DNA from: Burkholderia sp. MS389
Lineage (GTDB): Bacteria; Pseudomonadota; Gammaproteobacteria; Burkholderiales; Burkholderiaceae
Reading direction: 5' to 3'
DNA length: 64,000 bases
Assembly: GCF_016899425.1 (NCBI RefSeq)
Contig: NZ_CP045994.1
Location: 1,860,001 to 1,924,000 of the forward strand
The notes below the pieces were generated by a model that was not told where the DNA came from, searched no databases, and saw nothing but the letters and a program-made list of their open reading frames with translations. The position numbers were made by a program, and so were the translations under genes. Of the stretch, positions 41,628-49,227 are shown piece after piece (position 1 is the first letter of the stretch; each line of letters starts with the position of its first letter).

Positions 41628-43105
41628 GATCGAAGCCCCGCAACAAAAATCCCCGCCGCGACGATCCCGCACATCGCCACGATAAATGGCCTAACGCGGA
41701 CCATGAAATCGCACTCGGGTTGATACTGGATCACCAGTTGGCTACCGAATACATCAACGCTGACAGGTGCGGGGCAGACCGGATTCGACGGGCCACCCAC
41801 CGAGACCGGCGACAATGAAACGGATGCGCTGCTCGACGGCAACGTCGGCGCCGACGCAGAGCCCAACTGCTGACACGCAACAATTGATGGGTTCAATCGG
41901 CAAAGGTCCGACGTGTCGGACGATCCGCCGGACGTACCACCACCTGTGCCCGTTCCCGTTCCTGTTCCCGGATCCGTTCCGCTACCGGTACCTGTTCCCG
42001 TGCCGGTACCGGTACCCGTTCCAGTGCCCGTACCTGTTCCCGTGCCCGTACCTGTCCCGGTGCCGGTACCCGTCGACGGACTCGGAATCACGTACGGATT
42101 ACCACCGCCCGAAGGTGCCGCAACCGGTGCAGCCGCACCGCCCACTGTCGGCCATGCCGAAGGATTCGACTGCTGAACCGCGCCCGCATCCGATGACGTA
42201 ACCGGGTTATCAACCGGATACGGAATGCCCTGATAGCCAGACTGTTGCGACGCATCCTGCCAAAGCGCATCAACAACGTCCGCGAGAACCTCGGGGTTCA
42301 GCGGTTGACTTAATTCGTCGCTCGATAAACCGCTAATAGCCTGAGGCAAGGACTCCGTCACCGGGGCCGGCGTCGTTGGCTTCGCCGGCACGTAAGCCGT
42401 ACAAGTGCCGGTCTTATCGAGCATCCCGCTCGCACATGCCCCGCCGCCATACGTGCCATTTCTGTTTGCGATAAAGCCATCCTGCGTATAGTGGGAACCA
42501 TCGCGCACTTCATCGATTTCGACAGTGCACGTTACTGACGTACTGCTCGTACCGGAACAACTCACCACGTGCTCAGACTTCCCATCTGAAGCGATGATCC
42601 CGCTGTTGTACTGCGAAAAAGACTGTACAGCGGCCTCGCCAGACGAACCGCACCACGAGTAATAGCACCACACGGCAACGCCCGGATTCAACGGCGGATA
42701 AGGACTTGAAACCGTTGCCCCCGATCCGTGCGCAAGCGTTACCGTCCCGTCCTTATTGAATTGCCACGTCGTCAACGTATCGTTACCCAACGATGTAGGG
42801 GTCGCCATTAGTCCCGCCCCTACAACCGCCTGTAACCCTACCAACAGCCAGGACGCCCCCGCCGCTGCGGCCGCCTCAGCTTGCGCGGCAGCCGACATTG
42901 CCTTTTCCGTCGCCACAACGATCTCATCCAACGCCGTGCCGGTGTAGCCGAGTTGCCCCGCCTTGTTCGCAATCAACTGCGCAATCGCACGCGGCACCGA
43001 CGTTGAATCCGGCGACACCTGCGCATAAGCCACGTCGTGCGGCATCGTCACAAAGATGCCGTACAGCAGAACAGCACACGACGCAACGAAGTGAGAAAAC
43101 CGCAT
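41624..43105 (-). CDS. Phage adsorption protein (gpIII-like) with Thr-Gly linker
   Basis: 493 residues. A signal peptide of about 29 residues, a Cys-containing N-terminal domain, a linker of about 24 Thr-Gly or Gly-rich dipeptides (roughly residues 345-395) and a C-terminal membrane anchor (FIVAMCGIVAAGIFVAGL) match the gpIII plan of receptor-binding domains tied by flexible Gly-rich linkers. The N-terminal domain is not recognisable by similarity, as expected for a receptor-specific part. It probably binds a pilus. Confidence 0.87.
   Translation of the reverse strand: MRFSHFVASCAVLLYGIFVTMPHDVAYAQVSPDSTSVPRAIAQLIANKAGQLGYTGTALDEIVVATEKAMSAAAQAEAAAAAGASWLLVGLQAVVGAGLMATPTSLGNDTLTTWQFNKDGTVTLAHGSGATVSSPYPPLNPGVAVWCYYSWCGSSGEAAVQSFSQYNSGIIASDGKSEHVVSCSGTSSTSVTCTVEIDEVRDGSHYTQDGFIANRNGTYGGGACASGMLDKTGTCTAYVPAKPTTPAPVTESLPQAISGLSSDELSQPLNPEVLADVVDALWQDASQQSGYQGIPYPVDNPVTSSDAGAVQQSNPSAWPTVGGAAAPVAAPSGGGNPYVIPSPSTGTGTGTGTGTGTGTGTGTGTGTGTGTGTGSGTDPGTGTGTGTGGGTSGGSSDTSDLCRLNPSIVACQQLGSASAPTLPSSSASVSLSPVSVGGPSNPVCPAPVSVDVFGSQLVIQYQPECDFMVRVRPFIVAMCGIVAAGIFVAGLRS
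41946..42073 (-). repeat. Hexanucleotide-type repeat encoding (Thr-Gly)n
   Basis: About 20 imperfect copies of GGTACC/GGTACG/GGAACG-like hexamers encode alternating Thr and Gly in the adsorption protein. Third positions vary between copies, so the dipeptide is conserved while the DNA has diverged. The plus strand reads Pro-Val in the opposite sense, which is a shadow. Confidence 0.85.
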
Positions 43106-43124
43106 AACGCCCCCGCGTATCGCT

Positions 43125-43202
43125 TCAGAGAAAGAGAATCAAGCCGACCGACCAGCACGTCCCCACGATGAGCGCCACTTCGAACCAGAAGCCGATATGC
43201 AT
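43125..43202 (-). CDS. 25-residue phage membrane peptide (gpVII/gpIX-like)
   Basis: MHIGFWFEVALIVGTCWSVG followed by LILFL: a single hydrophobic helix. The ribosome-binding sequence GAGGGG lies six bases upstream, inside the last codons of the preceding coat-like gene. Size and position between coat and adsorption genes match the tiny minor coat proteins gpVII and gpIX of M13. Too short for routine gene finding. Confidence 0.6.
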   Translation of the reverse strand: MHIGFWFEVALIVGTCWSVGLILFL

Positions 43203-43205
43203 CGC

Positions 43206-43601
43206 TTACCCCTCGGACGATGAATTGATCCAATTACGCACCACGCGAAACCCGTACGCCACCGCCAGCACGCCAAGGACCGCAGCGCCAATCGCCGAGC
43301 CGACCGCAACGCCGCCGTCATCGGTCGTATCGTTCGCGTTCAAGGCGACCAATTGCGTACTCATCTGCAGAACCAGTGCATTGCCGTTCGCGTCGGTGCC
43401 GCACGATACCGACTGACCCGCAGCACTCACATACGTGACACCCGCCAAGCCTTGCGGGCCGCAGACAACAATGTTTGCCGCCAACGCCGAGGACTGAGCA
43501 CGCGCGCCGGTAGCGGCGAGCGCAACGACGAGCACGGCCAGCACGCGCCACGCACCGCACCACCGCCGCACACCGAAACCCGCCCTCATCGATCCGCCCA
43601 T
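43206..43601 (-). CDS. Second coat-like phage protein
   Basis: 131 residues: signal peptide (WRVLAVLVVALAATGARA), a middle domain with two cysteines (VVCGPQGLAG, VSCGTDANG) and a C-terminal membrane helix GAAVLGVLAVAYGFRVVRNW. That helix and its basic end closely match the major coat protein encoded next upstream (GGAVLGVVAVAWGIKMVRSF). It therefore looks like a coat paralogue with an added globular domain, perhaps a virion tip protein. The ATG at 43601 is the best of several starts. Confidence 0.75.
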   Translation of the reverse strand: MGGSMRAGFGVRRWCGAWRVLAVLVVALAATGARAQSSALAANIVVCGPQGLAGVTYVSAAGQSVSCGTDANGNALVLQMSTQLVALNANDTTDDGGVAVGSAIGAAVLGVLAVAYGFRVVRNWINSSSEG

Positions 43602-43673
43602 GCTCACGCCCTCGCCAACAAAAAGGGCGACGCCCTGGACACCAGAACGCCGCCCCAACACCACCGCTCCCGA

Positions 43674-43922
43674 TCAGCGACCCACGAACGAGCGCACCAT
43701 CTTGATACCCCATGCCACCGCGACGACACCCAACACCGCGCCACCAACGGAAACCACAGCGGGCACGACCGAGTTGATCGAGTTGACGATCGGCGTAACG
43801 TCGAACGACGAACCCGTCGTGCCGCCGCTCGACTGCGCAAACGCGCCCACCGAAGCGACCGCAGCCACCACGCCGACAGCCGCACGCTTCGAACCAGCCA
43901 TCACTTTCTTGATTTGAAACAT
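43674..43922 (-). CDS. Major coat protein (gpVIII-like)
   Basis: 82 residues: basic N-terminus and signal peptide (KRAAVGVVAAVASVGAFA, cleaved before QSSGG), a short acidic/polar stretch, one membrane helix (VVSVGGAVLGVVAVAWGI) and a basic C-terminus (KMVRSFVGR) that would contact DNA. This is the classic layout of inovirus major coat proteins. GGAGAA lies upstream of the ATG. Confidence 0.9.
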   Translation of the reverse strand: MFQIKKVMAGSKRAAVGVVAAVASVGAFAQSSGGTTGSSFDVTPIVNSINSVVPAVVSVGGAVLGVVAVAWGIKMVRSFVGR

Positions 43923-43949
43923 TGCTTTCTCCCTGATTCAGCCCACCGA

Positions 43950-44129
43950 TTAGGAACCGTCCGATTGGGCCAGCTTCGAACGATTCAACTTCTTCGGCGG
44001 ATCGCGCCGACCGATGACGGCCGACGCGTACCCGACACCCTTGCAGACGAGATACACACACAGAAGCACGTTCAACAACGCCAACTGCAATGCGATCCGA
44101 TCCAACGCATCTATCGGAAGACTCTCCAT
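43950..44129 (-). CDS. 59-residue phage membrane protein
   Basis: Begins MESLPIDALDRIALQLALL; one membrane segment (about 12-34) is followed by a basic tail (IGRRDPPKKLNRSK). GGAG is eight bases upstream of the ATG, and the gene fills the gap between the small frame at 44130 and the coat gene without wasted space. It is a candidate minor structural or assembly protein; no family recognised. Confidence 0.6.
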   Translation of the reverse strand: MESLPIDALDRIALQLALLNVLLCVYLVCKGVGYASAVIGRRDPPKKLNRSKLAQSDGS

Positions 44130-44270
44130 TCACCACACTCCACACAGCCCGCCGAGCATCGCAAGGCTCGACGCCGCCAACCCGTGATCGCCTGCCGACA
44201 GCGCGTCAAGCAACCGAGCGCGCCATAGGTGTACCCACGTGCACGCCGAGCAGCCGCATCGAGCCACCAC
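44130..44270 (-). CDS. Possible 46-residue phage protein
   Basis: Starting from GTG just after the ssDNA-binding gene stop, the frame VARCGCSACTWVHLWRARLL ends in a hydrophobic segment and a TGA directly before the ATG of the 59-residue gene. Tight packing supports it; the weak ribosome-binding site and the fact that the frame is also open through the upstream gene count against it. Confidence 0.35.
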   Translation of the reverse strand: MVARCGCSACTWVHLWRARLLDALSAGDHGLAASSLAMLGGLCGVW

Positions 44271-44274
44271 GGCC

Positions 44275-44589
44275 TTACGCCGTCGCTCCCACGCCCGCGC
44301 CCGGCTTAGGCTTTGCAACAGGCATGCCGAACGGCACCAGCGACGTGATACGCGGTTCGAGCCGGCCCTCCATCGACTGGAAGAACCCAAAGTCAGCCAA
44401 GTACTCACCCGGCTCCACGGCCTTGAGGTGGTCCGGCAAGTTGATCGTGCCAACGAGCAGTTGCTTTTGACCATCGACGTCCTGCTCCAAGACGCATTGC
44501 GCCGAATGAATCGCCCACGGCCGGCCCGTTTTTTGGGACACGCCGTCGCGCTTGATGACTTGAAGAATGGACAACTTTTGCTTGTTCAT
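44275..44589 (-). CDS. Putative phage ssDNA-binding protein (gpV-like)
   Basis: 104 residues, small beta-rich protein: MNKQKLSILQVIKRDGVSQKTGRPWAI, VLEQDVDGQKQLLVGTINLP, GEYLADFGF, then a Pro/Gly/Lys-rich tail. Size, position upstream of the coat genes and strand pattern match inovirus helix-destabilising proteins that coat viral single strands. GGAG six bases upstream selects the ATG at 44589. Confidence 0.75.
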   Translation of the reverse strand: MNKQKLSILQVIKRDGVSQKTGRPWAIHSAQCVLEQDVDGQKQLLVGTINLPDHLKAVEPGEYLADFGFFQSMEGRLEPRITSLVPFGMPVAKPKPGAGVGATA

Positions 44590-44653
44590 ATCTATCTCCA
44601 TTAGGACTACCAATCAGACGAAATAAGCCCATGTCGGGCGACAAAATGCGCTC

Positions 44654-44860
44654 TCAGCGCTCAACGACTCTCAGATCACTACAGGCACCACAACCACCAA
44701 CACGGTCAACGCCGCACCAGCCGCAAATCTCATCCGCGACCTCGACCGGAACCGTCCGCACATCGCGACGCCGTACGTCCAGCGGCATCCGACGCGGCGG
44801 CACCGACGTGCGACCGTCGAACAGATCAGGCGTGACGTAATCGGTCGGGCTCTTTGCCAC
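44654..44860 (-). CDS. Small phage protein with Cys pairs
   Basis: 68 residues: MAKSPTDYVTPDLFDG and a C-terminal CGWCGVDRVGGCGAC that looks like a zinc ribbon or knuckle. It starts with GTG and has no strong ribosome-binding site. It lies in the early part of the phage transcript. A regulatory or DNA-binding role is possible. Confidence 0.55.
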   Translation of the reverse strand: MAKSPTDYVTPDLFDGRTSVPPRRMPLDVRRRDVRTVPVEVADEICGWCGVDRVGGCGACSDLRVVER

Positions 44861-44863
44861 GAC

Positions 44864-45058
44864 TCACACTCGGAAAGGATTGAACGTCGCGCCGACTTCA
44901 ACAGGCACGAGCGTTAGGGAATTCGGTTGACGGCCCTGCCGATGCAACTCGGCACGGGCTTTCTGACGCGCGCTCTCGCCATCACGAGCGCGGACTTCGA
45001 CCGTCGCGACACGCGTATGCGCGTGCGGCGTATAGGCATGGACTCGATATGCAGCCAC
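44864..45058 (-). CDS. Small phage protein, first gene of the minus-strand transcript
   Basis: 64 residues: MAAYRVHAYTPHAHTRVATVEVRA, then a basic helical region (ARQKARAELHRQG) and a hydrophobic end. It begins with GTG, three bases separate it from the next gene, and it follows the divergent control region directly. Unrecognised; the beta-hairpin plus helix outline would suit a small DNA-binding protein. Confidence 0.55.
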   Translation of the reverse strand: MAAYRVHAYTPHAHTRVATVEVRARDGESARQKARAELHRQGRQPNSLTLVPVEVGATFNPFRV

Positions 45059-45084
45059 GGAGACCCCCCGTCCGTTAACTTACA

Positions 45085-45165
45085 AAACCCCGACCAACGG
45101 GGTTTACCTTTCCCACCAGACTGCTAGACTGCGGTCTTGACTGATACGGCAAAAATTTGCCGGTT
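45085..45165. promoter_or_regulatory. Phage divergent control region with two palindromes
   Basis: AAACCCCG-ACCAA-CGGGGTTT (45085-45105) is a perfect 8-bp hairpin, and CGGCAAA-AA-TTTGCCG (45147-45162) a perfect 16-bp palindrome. Between the minus-strand phage genes and the plus-strand HTH gene, the second is the best operator candidate for that regulator. A TTGACT lies at 45137-45142. Confidence 0.55.
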
Positions 45166-45223
45166 CGTCTAAATCTGAGTGGGATTATTTGTACGAACTG
45201 GCAAAACTGTCAAGGGGATATTT

Positions 45224-45700
45224 ATGACGATTAGCGAATTACTCGACGCAGCCAAGCGAAAGCAAGGCTCACTCGGCGCTGTCGCCGACCAACTTGGCAT
45301 AGAGCAGTCACGCCTTTCGAACTGGCGGAAAGGGACACGCCGACCAGACCCAGCCCAAATCATGCGGCTGGCTGAAATGGCGGGATTACCGCCGTTCGAG
45401 ACACTCGCCGAAGTTGAGCAAGAGATCGACGAGAAGAACGCATCGGTATGGGCACGAGCCTTGGGAAACCTACGCGCGGCCGGGGTAGCCGCGACCGTGA
45501 CCCTTGGACTGGCGATCTATTCGACGACGCCTAACGAGGCAGACGCCGCTGTCACAAATTTTGTGACACCTACCCCCGCGCAACCCGCGCCAGCGGAAGG
45601 AAATGGGGTCGGGGCGGTGTTGATTATGTCAAATAACAAAGATCGACTGCACGAGGTGCTGCTGGCCGAGCGCCTTCGCATTCAAACCCTCCACCTCTGA
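45224..45700 (+). CDS. Phage HTH regulator with membrane anchor; 3' end replaced by host DNA
   Basis: 158 residues in the prophage. N-terminal Cro/CI-type HTH (SLGAVADQLGIEQSRLSNWRKGTRRP), then a coiled segment, one membrane helix (AAGVAATVTLGLAIYS, about 92-107) and a Pro/Ala-rich linker; the plan of DUF3693-like inovirus regulators. AAGGGG precedes the ATG. The 17-bp attachment core is at 45618-45634, so the last 21 residues (from NKDRLHEVLLAERL) are host-coded. It is the only phage gene on the plus strand and the probable repressor. Confidence 0.85.
   Translation: MTISELLDAAKRKQGSLGAVADQLGIEQSRLSNWRKGTRRPDPAQIMRLAEMAGLPPFETLAEVEQEIDEKNASVWARALGNLRAAGVAATVTLGLAIYSTTPNEADAAVTNFVTPTPAQPAPAEGNGVGAVLIMSNNKDRLHEVLLAERLRIQTLHL
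45618..45634 (+). repeat. Right copy of 17-bp attachment repeat
   Basis: TGTTGATTATGTCAAAT, identical to 36796-36812. It comprises the central region and XerD-like arm; the 11 bases before it (GGTCGGGGCGG) do not resemble a XerC arm. It is in frame within the regulator gene, encoding LIMSN. Confidence 0.85.
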
Positions 45701-45788
45701 TCCTCGTAGGAGTCGATGTGCTCATTCTTCGTCGTCCCGGCGCGGGCCGCGCGCCGGGACCGGTTGCCGCCTGGCGGCCTCCTCGCCG

Positions 45789-48509
45789 TCAGAACCGGTA
45801 CGTCGCCCCGATCTGGAAGAAGCGGCCGAGATCCGTGTAGAGCGACTGGTCATAGCCAGTGATGTCGGGCACGGCTTGCCACTCGACGTCGAACGGCGGT
45901 TTCTTGTCGAAGAGGTTCGTGATGCCGCCGTAAATCGTCCAATGCTTGAAGCCGCGATAGTTGAACATCAGGTTGAACTGGCTGTACGACGCCACCGATC
46001 CCGTACCGCCGTCGCCGAATTCCGCGGCCACGGCGTTCGTATATGGCCCGGTGTATTGCCAGGTCAGCGTGGTAGTCAGCTGCCGGTAGTCCCAGCTCAG
46101 GCTCGTATTGCCCTTCCAGCGCGGGTTGCTCGCGCCGAACGGCTGCAGCAGCGCAAGGTTGTTGCCGGCGAAGTCCTGCGGTGCGGTTCCGGGGCTGTGC
46201 AGCTTGAAGTGCCACACATAAGTCCAGTCGCCTGCGAGCGTGAACGTGCCGTACTTGGTGCGCAGCGCTTTGCGGAAGTTGAGATCGAAGCCATCGGTAT
46301 CGAGCGCACCGAGGTTCACGAAATGCTGAACGAGGTAACGCACCGACCCGTCAGCGTTGCGCACGACGCGCGAGGGATCGTTGGCGACGAGCACCGCGTT
46401 CGGATCGTCCGTGCCGATGACGCCGTCGATGCGGACCTTGTAGAACGCCGCGCCGATATCGGTCATCGCATCGGGTGAAAGCTGGAAGCCGATGTTGTAG
46501 TTCTTCGTGTGCTCCGGCTGAAGATTCGGATTGCCCGCGACTTGCTCCGTCGTGAAGTGCTTGGTCGGCACACCGCTCGGATCGTTCGGATCGACGAGGT
46601 TCTGGTGAGAGAGATAGACGGCCTGCGAGTTTTCGACGAGGGTCGGCGCGCGGAAGCCGCGACTGTACGATGCATACGTCGTCAGCATTTGCACCGGCTG
46701 GAAACGCAGCGCAAAGCTCGGCGAAAACGCCCCACCGAAGTCGCTGTAGTGATCGTAGCGGCCCGCCTGCGTGAACGTCAGATTGCGCAGGATCGGAATG
46801 TCGACCTGGTAGAACGCGGCGGCGACGTTGCGCGAACCCTCCACCGTCTGCACGTTCGCCGGTGCGGATACGCCCTGCGACGCGAGCGTCTGGGGGTTGA
46901 TCGTCGACGATTCGTGGCGGAACTCGGTGCCCAGGCCCAGGCCGACCGGGCCCCCGGGCAGCGTGAAGAGATTCGACGTCGAGGCCTTGGCCGTCACGCT
47001 GTCGACCTTCGAGATGGCCTGCTGATCGTCGTCCGTGAAAACGCCGTTCAGGCCGTTTGGCGTGGAGGCCGGGTTCGAGAAGTTATAGGTGCCGTTCGCG
47101 AGCATGTTCTCGAGGCCCGCGGCGTTGATCCGGTTGCGATACGTCGTATCGACGGTGCTCTGCGAGTGGCCGTAATCGGCCGACCAGTCCCACGCGCCGA
47201 ATCTGCCCGCGTCGAGCGAGCCTTTGACGCCCGTGTTCGCCATCCAGAACGTCGATACCGTGTCCGCCCTCACGACGTTGCCCGGGAAAGTCAAGTTGAT
47301 CGCCGTCGGCACGCCGAACGGGTTATAAGGATTGCTCACCGGTACGGTGCGCGGCAGCGGCGAAACGGACCCGGTCGAAGGGTTGTAGACGTTCGTCGTG
47401 CTCGAGATCGACGCCGGTCCCTGCAACTGGACGGTTTCATCGCGGCTCACCCAGAAGCCCGCATAGGCCTGCGTGTTGTCGTCGATCTTGAAGGTGGCGC
47501 GCACCTTCGCGTTCAGGCGCGTCGTGGACGGAACGAGCGACGTCGACGCGGCCGGGTTATACGTGCAATTGGTCGCGCTCGTCTTGCTGCCGGGCGGGCA
47601 CGGCGAAAGCGGCACCTTGGAGCCGTCCGCCAGCGACCAGTACGATTGCTGGTTCGGCCCGAGCGGCGCTGCCAGTCCGCCGGGATATTGCGTGAAGTCT
47701 TGCGCCGACGTCATGTCTCGATCGCCGAGCGTCGAACCCGAATCGCGGTAATAGCTGGCGGCCGCGGTGACGTTGAAGCGATCCGAATTCAGGTCGCCGA
47801 AGCCGGCCAGTACGCTGAAGTTGCCCTGCCCGTCGCCCGGATGCTGCGCCTTGCCGAGTTGGCCGTCGATCTGCAGGCCCTGAAAGTTCTTCTTCGTAAT
47901 GATGTTGACGACGCCCGCGATCGCGTCCGAGCCGTAGACGGATACCGCGCCGGTCTTGACGATCTCGACGCGCTCCACCATGTTCAGCGGGATCGCGTTG
48001 ACATCGAAGAACGTGTCGGTGAAGTTCACCGACTGCGCATAGTTCGCGACGCGCTGGCCATCGACGAGCACGAGCGTGTATTTCTCGCTGAGCCCGCGCA
48101 ACGCCATGCCGGCGCCGCCGGGTGCCGAGCTGTTCATCGTCGTCTGGCCCCAGCTGCTTGCGGAATTGGCCGAGGTCGAACGCAGGAAATCGGCGACCGT
48201 CGTGTATCCGCTTTGCTGGATTTCCTTCGCGGTGATGACCTGCACTTCGGTGTGGCCGACCTTATCCGATGTGCGGATCAGCGAGCCCGTCACTTCGAAC
48301 TTGTCGAGCTTTTTCACGGTCTGCCCGCCCGCAGCGGCGCCGGACGCCGGCGCGGGCGCGGCGGCGGCCGTGCTGCCGGTTTGCTCGGCGGCGACGCTCC
48401 CGTCGACAGGCGTTGTCTGCGCGTAAGCGGAGGTACCCAAAGCCGCCGTCAACGCGACTTCAGCCCATGCGATGCTGCGTATTGCCGATCCCAAAGCCGT
48501 TGGTTTCAT
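45789..48509 (-). CDS. TonB-dependent outer-membrane receptor 1
   Basis: 906 residues: signal peptide (ALTAALGTSAYA), plug domain beginning FEVTGSLIRTSDKVG with VTAKEIQQSG and GVVNIITKKNF, and a 22-strand barrel ending in Phe (FFQIGATYRF). It imports a ligand using energy from TonB-ExbBD. Closely related to the receptor at 58344-61169. AAAGGGG upstream selects the ATG at 48509. It is the first intact host gene right of the prophage. Confidence 0.92.
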   Translation of the reverse strand: MKPTALGSAIRSIAWAEVALTAALGTSAYAQTTPVDGSVAAEQTGSTAAAAPAPASGAAAGGQTVKKLDKFEVTGSLIRTSDKVGHTEVQVITAKEIQQSGYTTVADFLRSTSANSASSWGQTTMNSSAPGGAGMALRGLSEKYTLVLVDGQRVANYAQSVNFTDTFFDVNAIPLNMVERVEIVKTGAVSVYGSDAIAGVVNIITKKNFQGLQIDGQLGKAQHPGDGQGNFSVLAGFGDLNSDRFNVTAAASYYRDSGSTLGDRDMTSAQDFTQYPGGLAAPLGPNQQSYWSLADGSKVPLSPCPPGSKTSATNCTYNPAASTSLVPSTTRLNAKVRATFKIDDNTQAYAGFWVSRDETVQLQGPASISSTTNVYNPSTGSVSPLPRTVPVSNPYNPFGVPTAINLTFPGNVVRADTVSTFWMANTGVKGSLDAGRFGAWDWSADYGHSQSTVDTTYRNRINAAGLENMLANGTYNFSNPASTPNGLNGVFTDDDQQAISKVDSVTAKASTSNLFTLPGGPVGLGLGTEFRHESSTINPQTLASQGVSAPANVQTVEGSRNVAAAFYQVDIPILRNLTFTQAGRYDHYSDFGGAFSPSFALRFQPVQMLTTYASYSRGFRAPTLVENSQAVYLSHQNLVDPNDPSGVPTKHFTTEQVAGNPNLQPEHTKNYNIGFQLSPDAMTDIGAAFYKVRIDGVIGTDDPNAVLVANDPSRVVRNADGSVRYLVQHFVNLGALDTDGFDLNFRKALRTKYGTFTLAGDWTYVWHFKLHSPGTAPQDFAGNNLALLQPFGASNPRWKGNTSLSWDYRQLTTTLTWQYTGPYTNAVAAEFGDGGTGSVASYSQFNLMFNYRGFKHWTIYGGITNLFDKKPPFDVEWQAVPDITGYDQSLYTDLGRFFQIGATYRF

Positions 48510-49227
48510 AACACCCCTTTCCCTTTGTCGTCGCAAGGCCTGACCTTTTTGTATGCACGGAGACTCGCCGGCCTTTAAATAGCGTTGCCCCGCGTTCCTG
48601 ATTCGTCATCTGACGATCACAACCATTCCGTCCACCTTCCCATTTATTTCAAAATTATTTCCTCCGCTTATGAGTGGAATGAATTTGAAATACAAGAAGC
48701 TGAATTTCTATAGAATTAGGAAGCCTAATTACATGGATCGGTATTTCCGCGTATCGAAAGGCTGCATACGCGCTACGCCCTGGAACATTCTCACCATGGC
48801 GCTTCGTCAATCAGTGCGTACGGGTTGCCAGGAAGGCAGTCTCCCGTTGAAAGGCTTCTTTACGTATTCACTTTGAAAGCATTAATTCACGGAACATGAA
48901 TTACCGTTTACTACCAAGTTTTACATTGGACGCGAACATAGCAGGACAGAATCGACGCGTCAAAAAATATTTGATGCCACATAACTTTGTTTAGGTGCAA
49001 TAGATGCACTCGGTTGGTGCCGAATAAAAATCGATATGGTTCATCAGCCGCTACCGTTGTCTTGTCTTCCTTGTTCGGCTGCTTTTTCACCCGTTCGCGC
49101 ATGCGCCGCAATGGAGCATGCGGCCGGTACTCGCCAGTCCGAACTTTTTTGTTTACCAGAGGGAAGACGCGAATCCTTGGCATGGAAACAGTCCGAACGC
49201 GTGGTCGATGAATCCCCATCACTACCA
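48510..49227. other. Long A/T-rich intergenic region
   Basis: 718 bp, far lower in GC than the rest. Short frames on both strands (for example 48670-48876) have no ribosome-binding sites or recognisable products. It contains the leader and promoter of the minus-strand receptor gene and the 3' end of the RND unit. No clear terminator was found. The composition suggests remnants of transferred DNA or a region bound by an H-NS-like silencer. Confidence 0.4.

Larger units (their letters stand above)
36796..45634 (-). mobile_element. Filamentous prophage (inovirus), about 8.8 kb
   Basis: Between two copies of TGTTGATTATGTCAAAT lies a gene set in the M13 order, all on the minus strand except one regulator: ssDNA-binding-like, coat proteins, adsorption protein, DUF2523, Zot, secretin, hairpin region, HUH replication protein. 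There is no integrase or transposase gene, consistent with XerCD-mediated entry. All core genes are intact, so the phage could be viable. Length and order resemble Ralstonia/Burkholderia filamentous phages. Confidence 0.93.

Noticed and set aside
41913-42176. A plus-strand frame encoding a long Pro-Val repeat
   Set aside because: It is the reverse of the Thr-Gly linker of the phage adsorption gene; it lacks a ribosome-binding site.
48670-48876. A 68-codon frame in the A/T-rich region
   Set aside because: Basic, low-complexity product without start signals; not supported.
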